From Mesostigma viride (Eukaryota; Streptophyta; Mesostigmatophyceae; Mesostigmatales; Mesostigmataceae): a stretch of 60,000 nt of DNA. The DNA lies in assembly GCA_009746045.1 (NCBI GenBank), contig RPFO01000076.1:1242114-1302113 (forward strand), read 5' to 3'. Of this stretch, positions 43,851 through 52,993 are shown piece after piece. Each line of letters begins with the position of its first letter. Within the stretch, counting starts at the first letter, position 1. The position numbers and the translations under genes were made by a program. The notes beneath the pieces were generated by a model. It had not been told where the DNA came from. It saw nothing but the letters and a program-made list of their open reading frames with translations, and made no database searches.

Positions 43851-44635
43851 CATTACAATTCGTTCAAGTGGCCCGCCGGAGCGGCTGTACAATTTTTCCC
43901 AGTGAGCGCGCTGCCAAGTGTACTTGTGGGCAAATTTTTAGGTGCCCCGTCACTTCGAGGTACTAAAAATTAGGCTACGGTACGAATTCAGCGAATTTCA
44001 GCGAATTTTCAGTCGAACCAAAGGAAGTGACGCCAACTACCAAAAAGTTTCCGTTACGAATTTTCAGCCCAACACTCGCGCAAAATGAAGTGACGGCAAC
44101 TACCAAAAAGTTTCCGTTACGAATTTTCACTCCCACACGTTTGCACAAAAGGAAGTGACGGCAACTTCCAAAAAGTTTCCGTTACGAATTTTCAGTCCCA
44201 CACTTCGCGCAAATTTTAGTAGGGCTGCACGCAAGCTACCTTTCAAAATTTTGCGCTAGTATGGAACGCATTTCATTCGTCTGGAGGAACGCTGCCCGCC
44301 AACTACCCCCGTTCAGAAAGTTCCGCCGAAATTTACCCGAGATTTGGAAATCTGAACGTCCGCGCAAATTTTAGTAGGGCTGCACGCAAGCTACCTTTCA
44401 AAATTTTGCGCAAGTATGGAACGCAATTCATTCGTCCGGAGGAATGCTGCTCGTCAACTGCTCCCGTTCAGAAAGTTGCGCCGAACTTTACTTGAGATTT
44501 GGAAATCTGAACGTGCGGTTGGAGTTTCGCGGGGAAACCCAAGTTCCCAAGTAATTCACCAATGACGCGCTTCGAACACTTGTCCGCTAAAACCTAAGCA
44601 GCCGCTCCGGCTGGCCACTTAAACGAAACTTGATG
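43851..44635. mobile_element. 785 bp TIR element inserted in LINE copy 3
   Basis: The ends are inverted: AAGTGGCCCGCCGGAGCGGC (from 43867) against the reverse complement of GCCGCTCCGGCTGGCCACTT (ending 44620), with about 27 bp matching overall and two mismatches, and weaker similarity out to CATTAC versus CATCAA. The interior has three copies of a unit of about 67 bp (GAAGTGACGGCAACTACCAA) and two copies of a unit of about 149 bp (TTTTAGTAGGGCTGCACGCA). The flanking LINE sequence joins cleanly with no convincing target duplication (TGAAG versus TGATG at best). No coding capacity. Confidence 0.75.
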
Positions 44636-45030
44636 GAGGGTACTTGACCTGGGCATCGTCTAAGAGGCGGAGTGGGGGTGGGGGCCCTGCCATGCCGAGG
44701 GCCAGGGCCTCCGTTTTGGGGCTGATTTCTAGACCAACCGCCCGAGCCTCGAGCGCCAGGCAGTCCAGCCAAAGTTGGGCAGACTCCGGACGGCTTCTCG
44801 ATGAGCGTGATGTCGTCGGCATAAATGAGGTCAGCTAGTAAATTCTGCTTGTTAGTCGGCCCCCCTTCCCCAAGCTCGTTCGGGATCGCTAGGCCAGGGG
44901 CACGGCCTGCAATGCTAGCAAAGCGAGCACGTGCCTGGCGCATAACATAATCCACTACAATAATAAACAGGTACGGCGACAGGACGCAACCCTGCCAGAC
45001 GTCGGTCTGCAGTGGGCATGGCGGGGTAAT
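44636..45030 (-). mobile_element. LINE family A copy 3, segment 3 (RT palm, YADD)
   Basis: It matches about 38939-39330. The minus strand encodes MDYVMRQARARFASIAGRAP and LLADLIYADDITLIEKP, with a small insertion after YADDITLIEKP that shifts the frame. Unlike the 39.3 kb copy, it lacks the four extra bases near motif B, so that frameshift is private to the other copy. It ends in GTAAT, the left half of the LTR element's target duplication. Confidence 0.88.
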
Positions 45031-45465
45031 AGTTGTGCTCGGACCCGAGTGGCATCTATCCGCTGGCCGGTAGTCGCCGGCCTGGGCGCCTAGTCAGGTG
45101 GGCATCAAAGATTGGTGTCTAGATGCTATAGTCGGTGCCTAAGCAAGGTACGGAAGCCAGTGCGCGCCGGGACGGTCAGAGAACCGTCGCCCTCGGTAGC
45201 ACAGATCCGCTGAGTGCCGATAGTCTCGGGTTAGAGGCTCGAGCATGCACTATCGGGTAGCCTACCGGTAGTCTCGGGTTAGAGGCTCGAGCATGCCTTA
45301 TCGGTTAGCGCCGCGCCGCTGAGCTCCTTGCGGCCTGGCCAGCTGCAAGGGTTCAATAGCAATCAGTGGCGGCTGCGGGCTCAGCCTCCCACAAAGGGTT
45401 CCCCAAACAACAAAAATCCCGTCTCCATCGCGGGCGTGCTAGCCAGCGGTGAAGGGCATTCAACT
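45031..45465 (+). repeat. 5' LTR
   Basis: 435 bp, starting AGTTGTGCTCGGACCCGAG and ending GGGCATTCAACT. It holds an internal duplication of GGGTTAGAGGCTCGAGCATG (around 45225-45300). Relative to the 3' LTR it has GGAC and TA insertions, lacks three bases at CCTGGGCGCC, and has a few substitutions. No tRNA-iMet-like primer site is obvious directly downstream (TGTATTCACAACAGTC). Confidence 0.92.
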
Positions 45466-45511
45466 TGTATTCACAACAGTCAACATTACCGTTGACCATT
45501 TTTCTGGGCTC

Positions 45512-46717
45512 ATGGCGCGTGGCGCGGAGCGAACGCCAGCTGCAACCCAGGACCAGGGAACGCAAGCATCAACTCCGGCGGATGGGAGTGGCGCAGCCAC
45601 CGTGGCGACTGAGCCAGCTGGTGGCTCGGTCAGCACAGCTCCGGGGCAGCAGTCAGCACCAACTGCCCGGAAAGTTTTCAAGAAAGAAGAGCTGCCAAGT
45701 AAGCTGCCAGAAATTCTGACGCCGTCCGCCGTGGAGGAGTTTATTAACAGCCTGGGCGAGCTCCGGCAGGACTACAACGAACTGTCCGACGCAGTTTTCC
45801 TCACCAAGCTGCGCCGGTCAGAGGTATGCAACGAGGCTACGGGTAATGCGGACGTGCGAGGGGTCATTATCAACGCCAGCAAAGAGGCGTGGACCTGGCC
45901 CGACACAGTGAAGGCCCTGCAAGAGGTGCTCGACACCTCAAGCTTTCCTGACGAGGAAAAGGAGGGGCAGGCGCTGGTGCGCAACCTGTCGCTTGACCCC
46001 AATTACCTCAGCTCGGACATGGCCAGATTCGCGGCCCAGGTCCGGAGCAAGGGTGTCTTGAAGCACATGAGTAGCGAATATTTACTCAGCGCAGTTCTGG
46101 ATGCGCTGGGGCTGACGCCAGAGAGCCGTGCCAATGTCAAGGCCGGTCTCGGCATGAAAATTGCGCTAGCTTCTTCCGTGGTAGTGGGCACCCCGGACGA
46201 CCAGAAACGGTTCAACGCAGCCATGGCGCACCTCCGAGAGATGTTCAAGGACCGGGGCGGCCCCAGGCGTAACAACAAGCTGCCGACAGTTGCTCAGGTA
46301 AACCCTGTGCCTGCCTCGACCCCGCCAGCAGCTTCTCTGTCGGACTTGACCACTCTTGTTACCCAGCTGTCCACGACGGTGGCCGACAACGTGGTGCGAA
46401 TGTTGGGTGGCAAACGCCGAGCTCGCGGTGGTCGGCACAACCAGAACGCGTCCAGCAAACGCGGGCCGGGAGGCGGTCAGGGCAAGCAGCCTCGACAGGA
46501 GGGCGGCGCTGGCAGGCAGCAACAGCAGCAGGGTGGCGTCCCCAAGGAGAAGGTCGTCTGCGAGCGGTGCACCGGCGTGGGGCACACCGAGGCCAACTGC
46601 ACGCTGCGGCTGGACCTCGGCAAGGCGACTCGAGTGTGCCGGCGCTGCTGGGCGGTTCGGCTTCCTGGACACGACCCCAACACATGCCGCGCCCCACGGC
46701 CAGCCATGCCCAAGTGA
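45512..46717 (+). CDS. Gag-like protein with CCHC zinc knuckle
   Basis: The first ATG in frame (CTCATGGCG) gives 401 residues, MARGAERTPAATQDQGTQAS onward. The frame is open further upstream into the LTR, but without an ATG. The N-terminus is Thr/Ala/Gly-rich. A helical middle (about 70-270) would be the capsid-like region. A basic Arg/Gly/Gln stretch (RRARGGRHNQNASSKRG) follows, then CERCTGVGHTEANC (Cx2C-x4-Hx4-C knuckle) and a second Cys/His cluster (CRRCWAVRLPGHDPNTC). Gag packages element RNA into particles. It ends at TGA 46715-46717, and the same frame continues into integrase. Confidence 0.8.
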   Translation: MARGAERTPAATQDQGTQASTPADGSGAATVATEPAGGSVSTAPGQQSAPTARKVFKKEELPSKLPEILTPSAVEEFINSLGELRQDYNELSDAVFLTKLRRSEVCNEATGNADVRGVIINASKEAWTWPDTVKALQEVLDTSSFPDEEKEGQALVRNLSLDPNYLSSDMARFAAQVRSKGVLKHMSSEYLLSAVLDALGLTPESRANVKAGLGMKIALASSVVVGTPDDQKRFNAAMAHLREMFKDRGGPRRNNKLPTVAQVNPVPASTPPAASLSDLTTLVTQLSTTVADNVVRMLGGKRRARGGRHNQNASSKRGPGGGQGKQPRQEGGAGRQQQQQGGVPKEKVVCERCTGVGHTEANCTLRLDLGKATRVCRRCWAVRLPGHDPNTCRAPRPAMPK

Positions 46718-48382
46718 CGTCATAGAGGTGATGTGTGTCGCGGTGAGTCGGCTAGGCGTGAGGATGCTGTGCCTTGTAGTCCTAATGTTCCCACGTCAGT
46801 GGTTCAGAATGGAAGTGCAAGTGCTGCAGCTGATCAGGAGTGCGTGCCCAGCGTGGTCGCAATAGAGCCTGAACACGCCCTTCCGGAGCTCACCCCTTCA
46901 GGTGAGATAGTGCCGGCAGATGCCGAGGTAGCCCCTCACGTAGACGTGGAGTTGGGTCGCCGCCTCAGTAAGGCCTCACTAGAGCACATTGCCGACAGGA
47001 ATGCACATGCAGAGAGCTTGGCGGGGCAGGTGCCTAGCATAGAAGGGGATGGCACCACCCCCACGGCCATAGGATTGCGGATGCTTGCTCACCAGATTCA
47101 CCTTGCGGTGGGTCATGTGGCGGGGCAAACGCTAGACTGGGCGACTCGGCTTATGGGGGCGCCGGGGTTGAAGGTCGCTCAGGCGGAGTTAGAGGAGTGC
47201 CACGCATGCGCAAGTGTCAGGAAGAAGCGTAGGCGCTGGCATGCTAAGACTCCTTCCCCGTACCGGGGGAGGTTAGTGGGGGATGTCATGCATTTGGAGG
47301 AGGGGGACTATTATTTGGTCTTGATGGATCGCTATACCAAGTTCCTAGCCATCGAGCCCCTGCCAAGCATGGTAGAGGAGTCCTTGTGGCGGGGGCTGCG
47401 CATTGCCATGTCTCACTTCTTTCCCATTTCTGAGGTCATGTTGGACCAACAATTTGATTGCATTGTGGGGCGGGAGGGCTGTGAGATGGTGGTTATTGCT
47501 GGGCGGCAGGACCATGGCAACTTGGGGCTGATTGATAGGCACATCAGCAGCGTAAAGGGCATGGCAGCCAAGCAGCAGGCCAGCGGGTTAGGATTCAAGC
47601 CCGCGGGGCAGCCTTATGCACAACGCGCGCTGTGGTGCCGCTTGCTCATGGACAAGTACAACAGCCAGGTGCTTTTCAAGCTGCCCCAGGGACTAGGTCT
47701 TATTACCGCGCGGGGGCTGCAGTCGGGCATTTACCCTCCGGACGTGGCAGACCATTGGGAGGCCCACCTCGCTACCACCGCTGAGGTTAGGCGGCAGTTA
47801 GACCGCACCCAGCCTGACTTGTCGCAGGAGTGGGAGCTGGGGGAGTTGGTCTTGTTTCACAAGGAGAATTCCTTTGGCAAGCGGGGGCAGATGCAAGGGC
47901 CAGGCATGGTGGTGGATTTGGACTGGGTGCATAGGCGGGTGAAGGTGCACTGGGAGCATAGGGACTATCTCATCCCGTGGGATAAGGTGTATCGGTACAA
48001 GGCGTCCGATGCCCAGGTCCAGGCGGCCAAGGAGCACAGCCGCCAGCTCGGTTGGGATGTGGATAGCCGGCCGGCCAAGCGGGCCCGGCTGGAACCTGTC
48101 CTACCCACCCCACTTGGGGTGGCTGTGCATGATGCGCTTGTTGCCCACCCCCCTGCAGGCGCCGCGCCGGAGCAAGTCCCCGGGGTCGACGCGGGGGCGC
48201 TACCTCAGCCCCTCCCCGCGACCCCAGCAGCGCCCACCGTGGCGGCGCCGGACACATCGTCAGGCGCGGGCGTGGGCTCCCAGCTGGCCCACGTCCTCCG
48301 ACAGCTGCTCAAGGCGGACAAGCTCAAGGCGGCGGCATGCAGCGGGGGGTGCGGCACAAGTCAGCCGCGTCATGCCAGATAA
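46718..48382 (+). CDS. Copia-like integrase ORF
   Basis: The frame continues directly from gag past its TGA for about 555 codons, with no ATG near the start. Counting from 46733: the HHCC finger is H120/H123, H128, C156 and C159 (HLAVGH ... ECHAC). The catalytic core has D184 (GDVMHLEEGDYYLVLMDRYT), D238 (MLDQQFD) and D268 (GLIDRHISSVK), where family members usually have Glu in GxxERxN. A C-terminal SH3-like segment (WELGELVLFHKE...QGPGMVVDLD...VHWEHRDYLIPW) resembles the GPGxVxG...WV block of copia-type integrases. The last 110 residues are Pro/Ala-rich. The enzyme would insert cDNA. Translation probably needs TGA readthrough. It ends at TAA 48380-48382. Confidence 0.75.
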   Translation, partial: RHRGDVCRGESARREDAVPCSPNVPTSVVQNGSASAAADQECVPSVVAIEPEHALPELTPSGEIVPADAEVAPHVDVELGRRLSKASLEHIADRNAHAESLAGQVPSIEGDGTTPTAIGLRMLAHQIHLAVGHVAGQTLDWATRLMGAPGLKVAQAELEECHACASVRKKRRRWHAKTPSPYRGRLVGDVMHLEEGDYYLVLMDRYTKFLAIEPLPSMVEESLWRGLRIAMSHFFPISEVMLDQQFDCIVGREGCEMVVIAGRQDHGNLGLIDRHISSVKGMAAKQQASGLGFKPAGQPYAQRALWCRLLMDKYNSQVLFKLPQGLGLITARGLQSGIYPPDVADHWEAHLATTAEVRRQLDRTQPDLSQEWELGELVLFHKENSFGKRGQMQGPGMVVDLDWVHRRVKVHWEHRDYLIPWDKVYRYKASDAQVQAAKEHSRQLGWDVDSRPAKRARLEPVLPTPLGVAVHDALVAHPPAGAAPEQVPGVDAGALPQPLPATPAAPTVAAPDTSSGAGVGSQLAHVLRQLLKADKLKAAACSGGCGTSQPRHAR

Positions 48383-51300
48383 GTGCCCCACGGTTGTGAC
48401 TGAAGCTCATGATGTTCCCTCTAGGCATATTGCGGCCTTAGATACCATGGCAGGCGTGTCTATCACGAGCCCGGCGGCGGCCGAGGCCTATTACCCTTTG
48501 CTGCCCAGTAGTTGGAAGGAGGTTGCGGGGTTTGACGGGCAGCGGGCGTATAAGGTGGCTGGGCAGGTGCTCATGCACATCCAAGGGGTAGATGTCCCTG
48601 TGCAAGTGCTAGAGGGTTACAAGGGTATCACCCTCATAGGTAACCCTTTTGTTTCCCTCGCCGGGTTTTCTGTGTCAGCCGGCTTGGTGACCCTCGAGGG
48701 GGTGGGGAGCATAGGCTTGTACCAATATCACGTAGCGCTTGCAGCCCTCACGGGCCGGGGTCCCCCCGAGGCTATTAATCACCCTGAGGATTATGCCACT
48801 GCAGTAGGGGCCATTCGCGGGGCGGAATATACGGCAGAGCCGCTGGTAGCCGATGTCACGCAGCCGCAGAAGTGTCACCCCAGCAGTCTTGGCATTTTTC
48901 CCTGGAGCATCGCCACTAAATCTCCTGTTAGTTATCCGCAGTTTAACCCTTAGTCCGCTGACCCATTTTTGGCACTTTCATACCCCTGAAAATGAAAAAA
49001 AATCATAACTCACAGGCCACTACTCCAAATACCCCCAACCAAGATGCTAGGAGTATCTACACTTCAAGGGCTTTCAGAATATGCAATAATACCACGGGTT
49101 TATCAAAGCATTTGGATGATAGCTCTACTCAAAGTTGGCCAAAAGACGATCTTTTTTTCCCAAGGAAAAGTCTACCCCCCCCTAACTTCCCAGGAAGGGT
49201 AGGGAATCTCAATACCAACATTGGACAACTTAGTTGGATAGTCCAATGGTGGTTTCCTTGGGTCAGACCACCCGGATAACCCATTACCCCTAAATAACGT
49301 GCTCATACATGTGTGTGGATTACGCGCGTGTAAACAGCTATCTATGACATGCAACACAGTAATGCATTATAACAAGCCATCAAAGGCTGCCAAAAGTGCT
49401 GGAATACAAACACGTTGCCTACCTGCACTGACGGAGTGATAAACTCCAAAGAAATGCCATAAACTGGGCACTTTCAGGGCTAATACCACTCTTTACAACA
49501 GGCATGGAAGCTTGCTGAAATATGCATGCATAAAATCGTCATTTATAATGCATGGGATACGTATTCCGCTGCAAACAACACGCAAATACGCTGTCGTACC
49601 TGGCTCGTTCATGCCCTACCCGGACTCCGCTGGCCGGGACACTCATATCTCACACATACTGATGCTCTACAGGCAAAGGCCGCCATAGCCGCATACTGCA
49701 TGATCCGCCATGACTACCAGGTTGATGTTCCGTGCAAAGATGGCCACTAAACTAGTCCGCATTCTCAGCAATCACTGCAGCTGACGTCCCTTACCCAAAC
49801 TGGATGCCCGGGCTGGCGCAGATTGCCCGGCAATAGGGAGAAAATCGACCTATGATGAGCTATGAATCGTCTGGAACTGACGACCAGGAAAGTTCTATTT
49901 TCCTACCTGTATTTTCCCAACCCTATAAATCTGGCCGTGCCTGACCTACGAAAATCATGCATCGTCATTCTGAGCAACATTCTGAACCGTTGCGAGCCGC
50001 GAGACGCAAAAATTTCGTGACAGCGGCACGTTGGCAGCCATATCTCATTACGCGCGCGCGCGAGCGAAAATTTCCCGCCAAAGTCACGTGATACATTCTC
50101 AATACACGTTGTAATTACCAGGCTATGGCGAATATTACCCCCAAACCTATGCATCACCTTCGTCCCTAAGTGTTCCCGGACCCACCGGACAACTGTCCTC
50201 CGTCACAAGTGGCGCGGCGCTCTCGGCGCGGCGCGAAATCCGACCGTTAGTCAAACCCCCCGACAGGTCGGGGGGTTAGCGGACTAAGGGTTAAGGAGGA
50301 CTGCCGTGACCCTGTCAAGTTCCATAAGTGGCGCGCGGCTTTCTTGCGCGCGCAGCTGGAGTGGGCGATGTATGGGGTGTATGGGGAGTTGATGGAGGTG
50401 CCGCAAGGGGCGGTAAAGCTGAACTTGAAGTTTGTGCTCAAGTATAAGCAGGTCCTCCCCACTGACCCTGTCACATTTCATGTACGGCCCTGTGTCACGG
50501 AGTTTGGGGGCTCGTCTGAGTTGTCGGAGGAGGAATTGTTTACGCCCGGGCTGTCGCAGACCACTAGCCGGGTGTTAACATCGGTGTTCTTGGGGCTGTT
50601 GGATCGGGGTTTGGACTATGCCATGGCCTGCTCAGATTTTCAGCGGGCCTTTCTCCATAGCGACCCGGCAGTGGCCGAGGAAGTGTGGCGTGGCACGGTG
50701 TATGTGGTCAAGGTCCCTTTGGTGTGGCAGGGGGAGCTGCGGTGTGTGTACTTGCGGCTTCTCCTTGGTGTGGAGGGCCTGCAGTCTAGCCCCATCATCT
50801 TTCGCAAGACGGCTGAACGCATCTTTGCTAGCATGGGGGCGGTGTTTTTCCCGCATCGATAGCAACCTCTTTCACATCCACACACCCAACCCACACGAGC
50901 CCGCGTTCATGCAATGGCATGGGGATGACTGGCGGCTTATTGGACCCCGGGCGTGGGTCCGGCAGTTCATAACCGCTGTGGCCAAGCTTTTGCTCACTAG
51001 CCGCATGTTGTGGCTGGACCCCGACACCCCCGTCCCTTTCTGTGGCCTAACCTACACTTTGCACCGCACACCGGTTGGCTGGTGCATTGACATGGAGGCC
51101 AAGCAGGAATACGCCGACAAGCTCGCGCAATCGCTGCCTGAGCGGCTGGATGCGTCCGCGGGACCGCAATTGCGCGGCCAGCTGGGGTGGCTCGCGGGCA
51201 CGGTGCGACCCGACCTGTCCATCTACGCGCGTGCGCCCGACGCCGTGCTTGTGGGCATGGGAGCGCAGCATCTTCGGACGCAAGTCTTGGGGTCACCGGG

Positions 51301-51820
51301 CCTGCGCGTGTGGGGGGTTGATATCACCCGCCCGGTGGCAATGACCATTTACTCTGACGCGAACCTGGAGTCGCGTACCATCACGCAGCTGCGCGCGCGG
51401 GAGGCAGCCATCTTTTTTCTTGATAGCCCCACTGGGCAGCCCACTATTGTCGACTGGTATAGCCGCATCCATCAGCGGGTAGTGGTAGACAGCAATCGCG
51501 CGGAGTGTCGCGCGTTCATTTCCGCTGTCGACCATGCGTGTTATGTGCAGCATCTTTTGCAATGGATTGCGGATAAGGCCCGCATGGCGCTGTCGCTCCG
51601 CATGCGGCTGTGCACAGATAGCAAGTCAATAATTGAGTTTCTGAATGACCCGCTCGCCTCCACCACCAAACTAGATTACCTTGTGTTGGCCGAGTCCGCC
51701 ACGGTGTTGGATGAGCGGCGGTGGATCCCCGAGAGCGAGAATATTGCCGATGCCTTGACCAAGCCAGCGATGCTGTCGGGGCCTCAGTACAAGCTGCTGC
51801 GGCAGCTCATGATGACATGA
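48372..51820 (+). pseudogene. Protease - reverse transcriptase - RNase H ORF, interrupted
   Basis: An ATG at 48372 overlaps the integrase stop by 11 nt. Retropepsin-like protease: ALDTMAGVSITS (active-site DT) and VLEGYKGITLIGNPFV (the ILGxDFL-like flap partner). After SYPQF a TTAA-bordered insertion introduces a stop. Beyond it the frame resumes exactly (KEDCRDPVKFHKW). RT: VRPCVTEFGG, YAMACSDFQRAFLHSDP (motif A), GVEGLQSSPIIFRK, then a one-base slip in a T5 run (50845-50849), then FMQWHGDDWRLIGP (catalytic DD). RNase H: IYSDANLESRT, VDSNRAECRAFI, LCTDSKSIIEFL and IPESENIADALTKP. About 700 codons without the interruptions. The order is PR-RT-RH, placed after INT. Confidence 0.88.
48947..50290. 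mobile_element. piggyBac-like non-autonomous element
   Basis: A perfect 13 bp TIR, CCCTTAGTCCGCT at 48947-48959 and its complement at 50278-50290, is flanked by TTAA at 48943-48946 and 50291-50294. A TTAA duplication plus a CCCT-starting TIR is the piggyBac signature. Similarity continues weakly a few bases inward. Next to the right TIR lies a hairpin, CCCCCCGACAGGTCGGGGGG (50257-50276). The 1.34 kb interior has no transposase frame, so it would need a trans-acting enzyme. Removing it with one TTAA restores the PR-RT frame. Confidence 0.88.
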
Positions 51821-52157
51821 GTTTTTTTTACAGTGTGACCTGTCGTCTTTTTGCATGGGAATGGGCGCTTCTTTCATCTGTGAATACATTTCCCTGGACC
51901 TGACAGGCGGCCAGTGTGCCTAATAATGATGCATGTGGTGCAGTTGCACCCAAGTAGAAAAGGAGGCCGGGAGCAAAGCCCGGGTGTTTTTGGCGTGCTC
52001 AGATCCCAGCGTAGGGCACCCTCCTTGGGGTTTAGGATTCGGGGACGGCCAGTGTGCCGTTACGTGTTTCTCTACTTGAACGTACGTAGGGTCAGTGCTA
52101 CCCTATTGCCCCTCGCTTTAAATAATTTATGATAAGTATTTAAAAAGAAAGTATGGG

Positions 52158-52589
52158 AGTTGTGCTCCCGAGTGGCATCTATCCGCTGGCCGGTAGTCGC
52201 CGGCCTGGTGGGCGCCTAGTCAGGTGGGCATCAAAGATTGGTGTCTAGATGCTAGTCGGTGCCTAAGCAAGGTACGGAAGCCAGTGCGCGCCGGGACGGT
52301 CAGAGAACCGTCGCCCTCGGTAGCACAGATCCGCTGAGTGCCGATAGTCTCGGGTTAGAGGCTCGAGCATGCACTATCGGGTAGCCTACCGGTAGTCTCG
52401 GGTTAGAGGCTCGAGCATGCCTTATCGGTTAGCGCCGCGCCGCTGAGCTCCTTGCGGCCTGGCCAGCTGCAAGGGTTCAATAGCAATCAGTGGCGGCTGC
52501 GGGCTCAGCCTCCCACAAAGGGTTCCCCAAACAACAAAAATCCCGTCTCCATCGCCGGCGTGCTAGCTAGCGGTGAAGGGCATTCAACT
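52158..52589 (+). repeat. 3' LTR
   Basis: 432 bp, AGTTGTGCTCCCGAGTGG to GGGCATTCAACT, preceded by a purine-rich AAAAAGAAAGTATGGG that may serve as polypurine tract. Between the RNase H stop (51820) and this LTR, 51821-52157 is untranslated element sequence. Confidence 0.92.
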
Positions 52590-52993
52590 GTAATGCCGTG
52601 TTGAGTGCGCACCGAAGTGGTCGACCCCTCATACAGCGTGCGGATGACGGTAATCAGGGGAGTGGGGACGCGAGCGCGAGCAAGTACAGCCCATAGAGCG
52701 TCCCAGAGGACAGAATCAAAAGCCTGGATGAAGTCGACGAAGATCAGGATGGCGGGAAACTCACCAGGTTGCAGGAGAGCGATTTCCTCGAAGAGGCGAC
52801 GCGCGACGAAGATGGCCATGACGATGTTGCGCCCAGGACGGAAGCCCATTTGACTTTCCCCAAGGTGACAGTCGAGAGCAGAACGAAGGCGGTTGAGGAT
52901 CATGCGCATGAACAACTTAAGTGCGGCGCTCTGGATGCAGACTCCTCTGTAGTTGGCGGGGTCGTCAGGGGAACCTTTGTTTTTGTACAGCAT
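52590..52993 (-). mobile_element. LINE family A copy 3, segment 4 (RT motifs A and B)
   Basis: It continues the LINE interrupted at 45030, sharing GTAAT. The minus-strand protein includes NYRGVCIQSAALKLFMRM, GFRPGRNIVMAIFVARRLFE and FVDFIQAFDSVLWDALW, where K of KAFD is Q. It matches 39331-39734 at nearly every base and stops at the CAT of GTACAGCAT. Confidence 0.88.

Larger units (their letters stand above)
45031..52589 (+). mobile_element. Complete LTR retrotransposon, copia-like with permuted pol
   Basis: Two LTRs (45031-45465 and 52158-52589) enclose gag, integrase, protease, RT and RNase H, in that order. GTAAT at 45026-45030 and 52590-52594 is a 5 bp target duplication, and the empty site is visible in the LINE copy at about 39320-39340 (GGCGGGGTAATGCCGTG). 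The LTRs differ by only a few indels and substitutions, indicating a fairly recent insertion. The element termini are AGTTG...CAACT, not TG...CA. A piggyBac-like element (48947-50290) and a one-base frameshift in RT inactivate it. Confidence 0.92.

Noticed and set aside
45449-45511. Gag start inside the LTR
   Set aside because: It would need a GTG start; the first ATG in frame is at 45512 downstream of the LTR.
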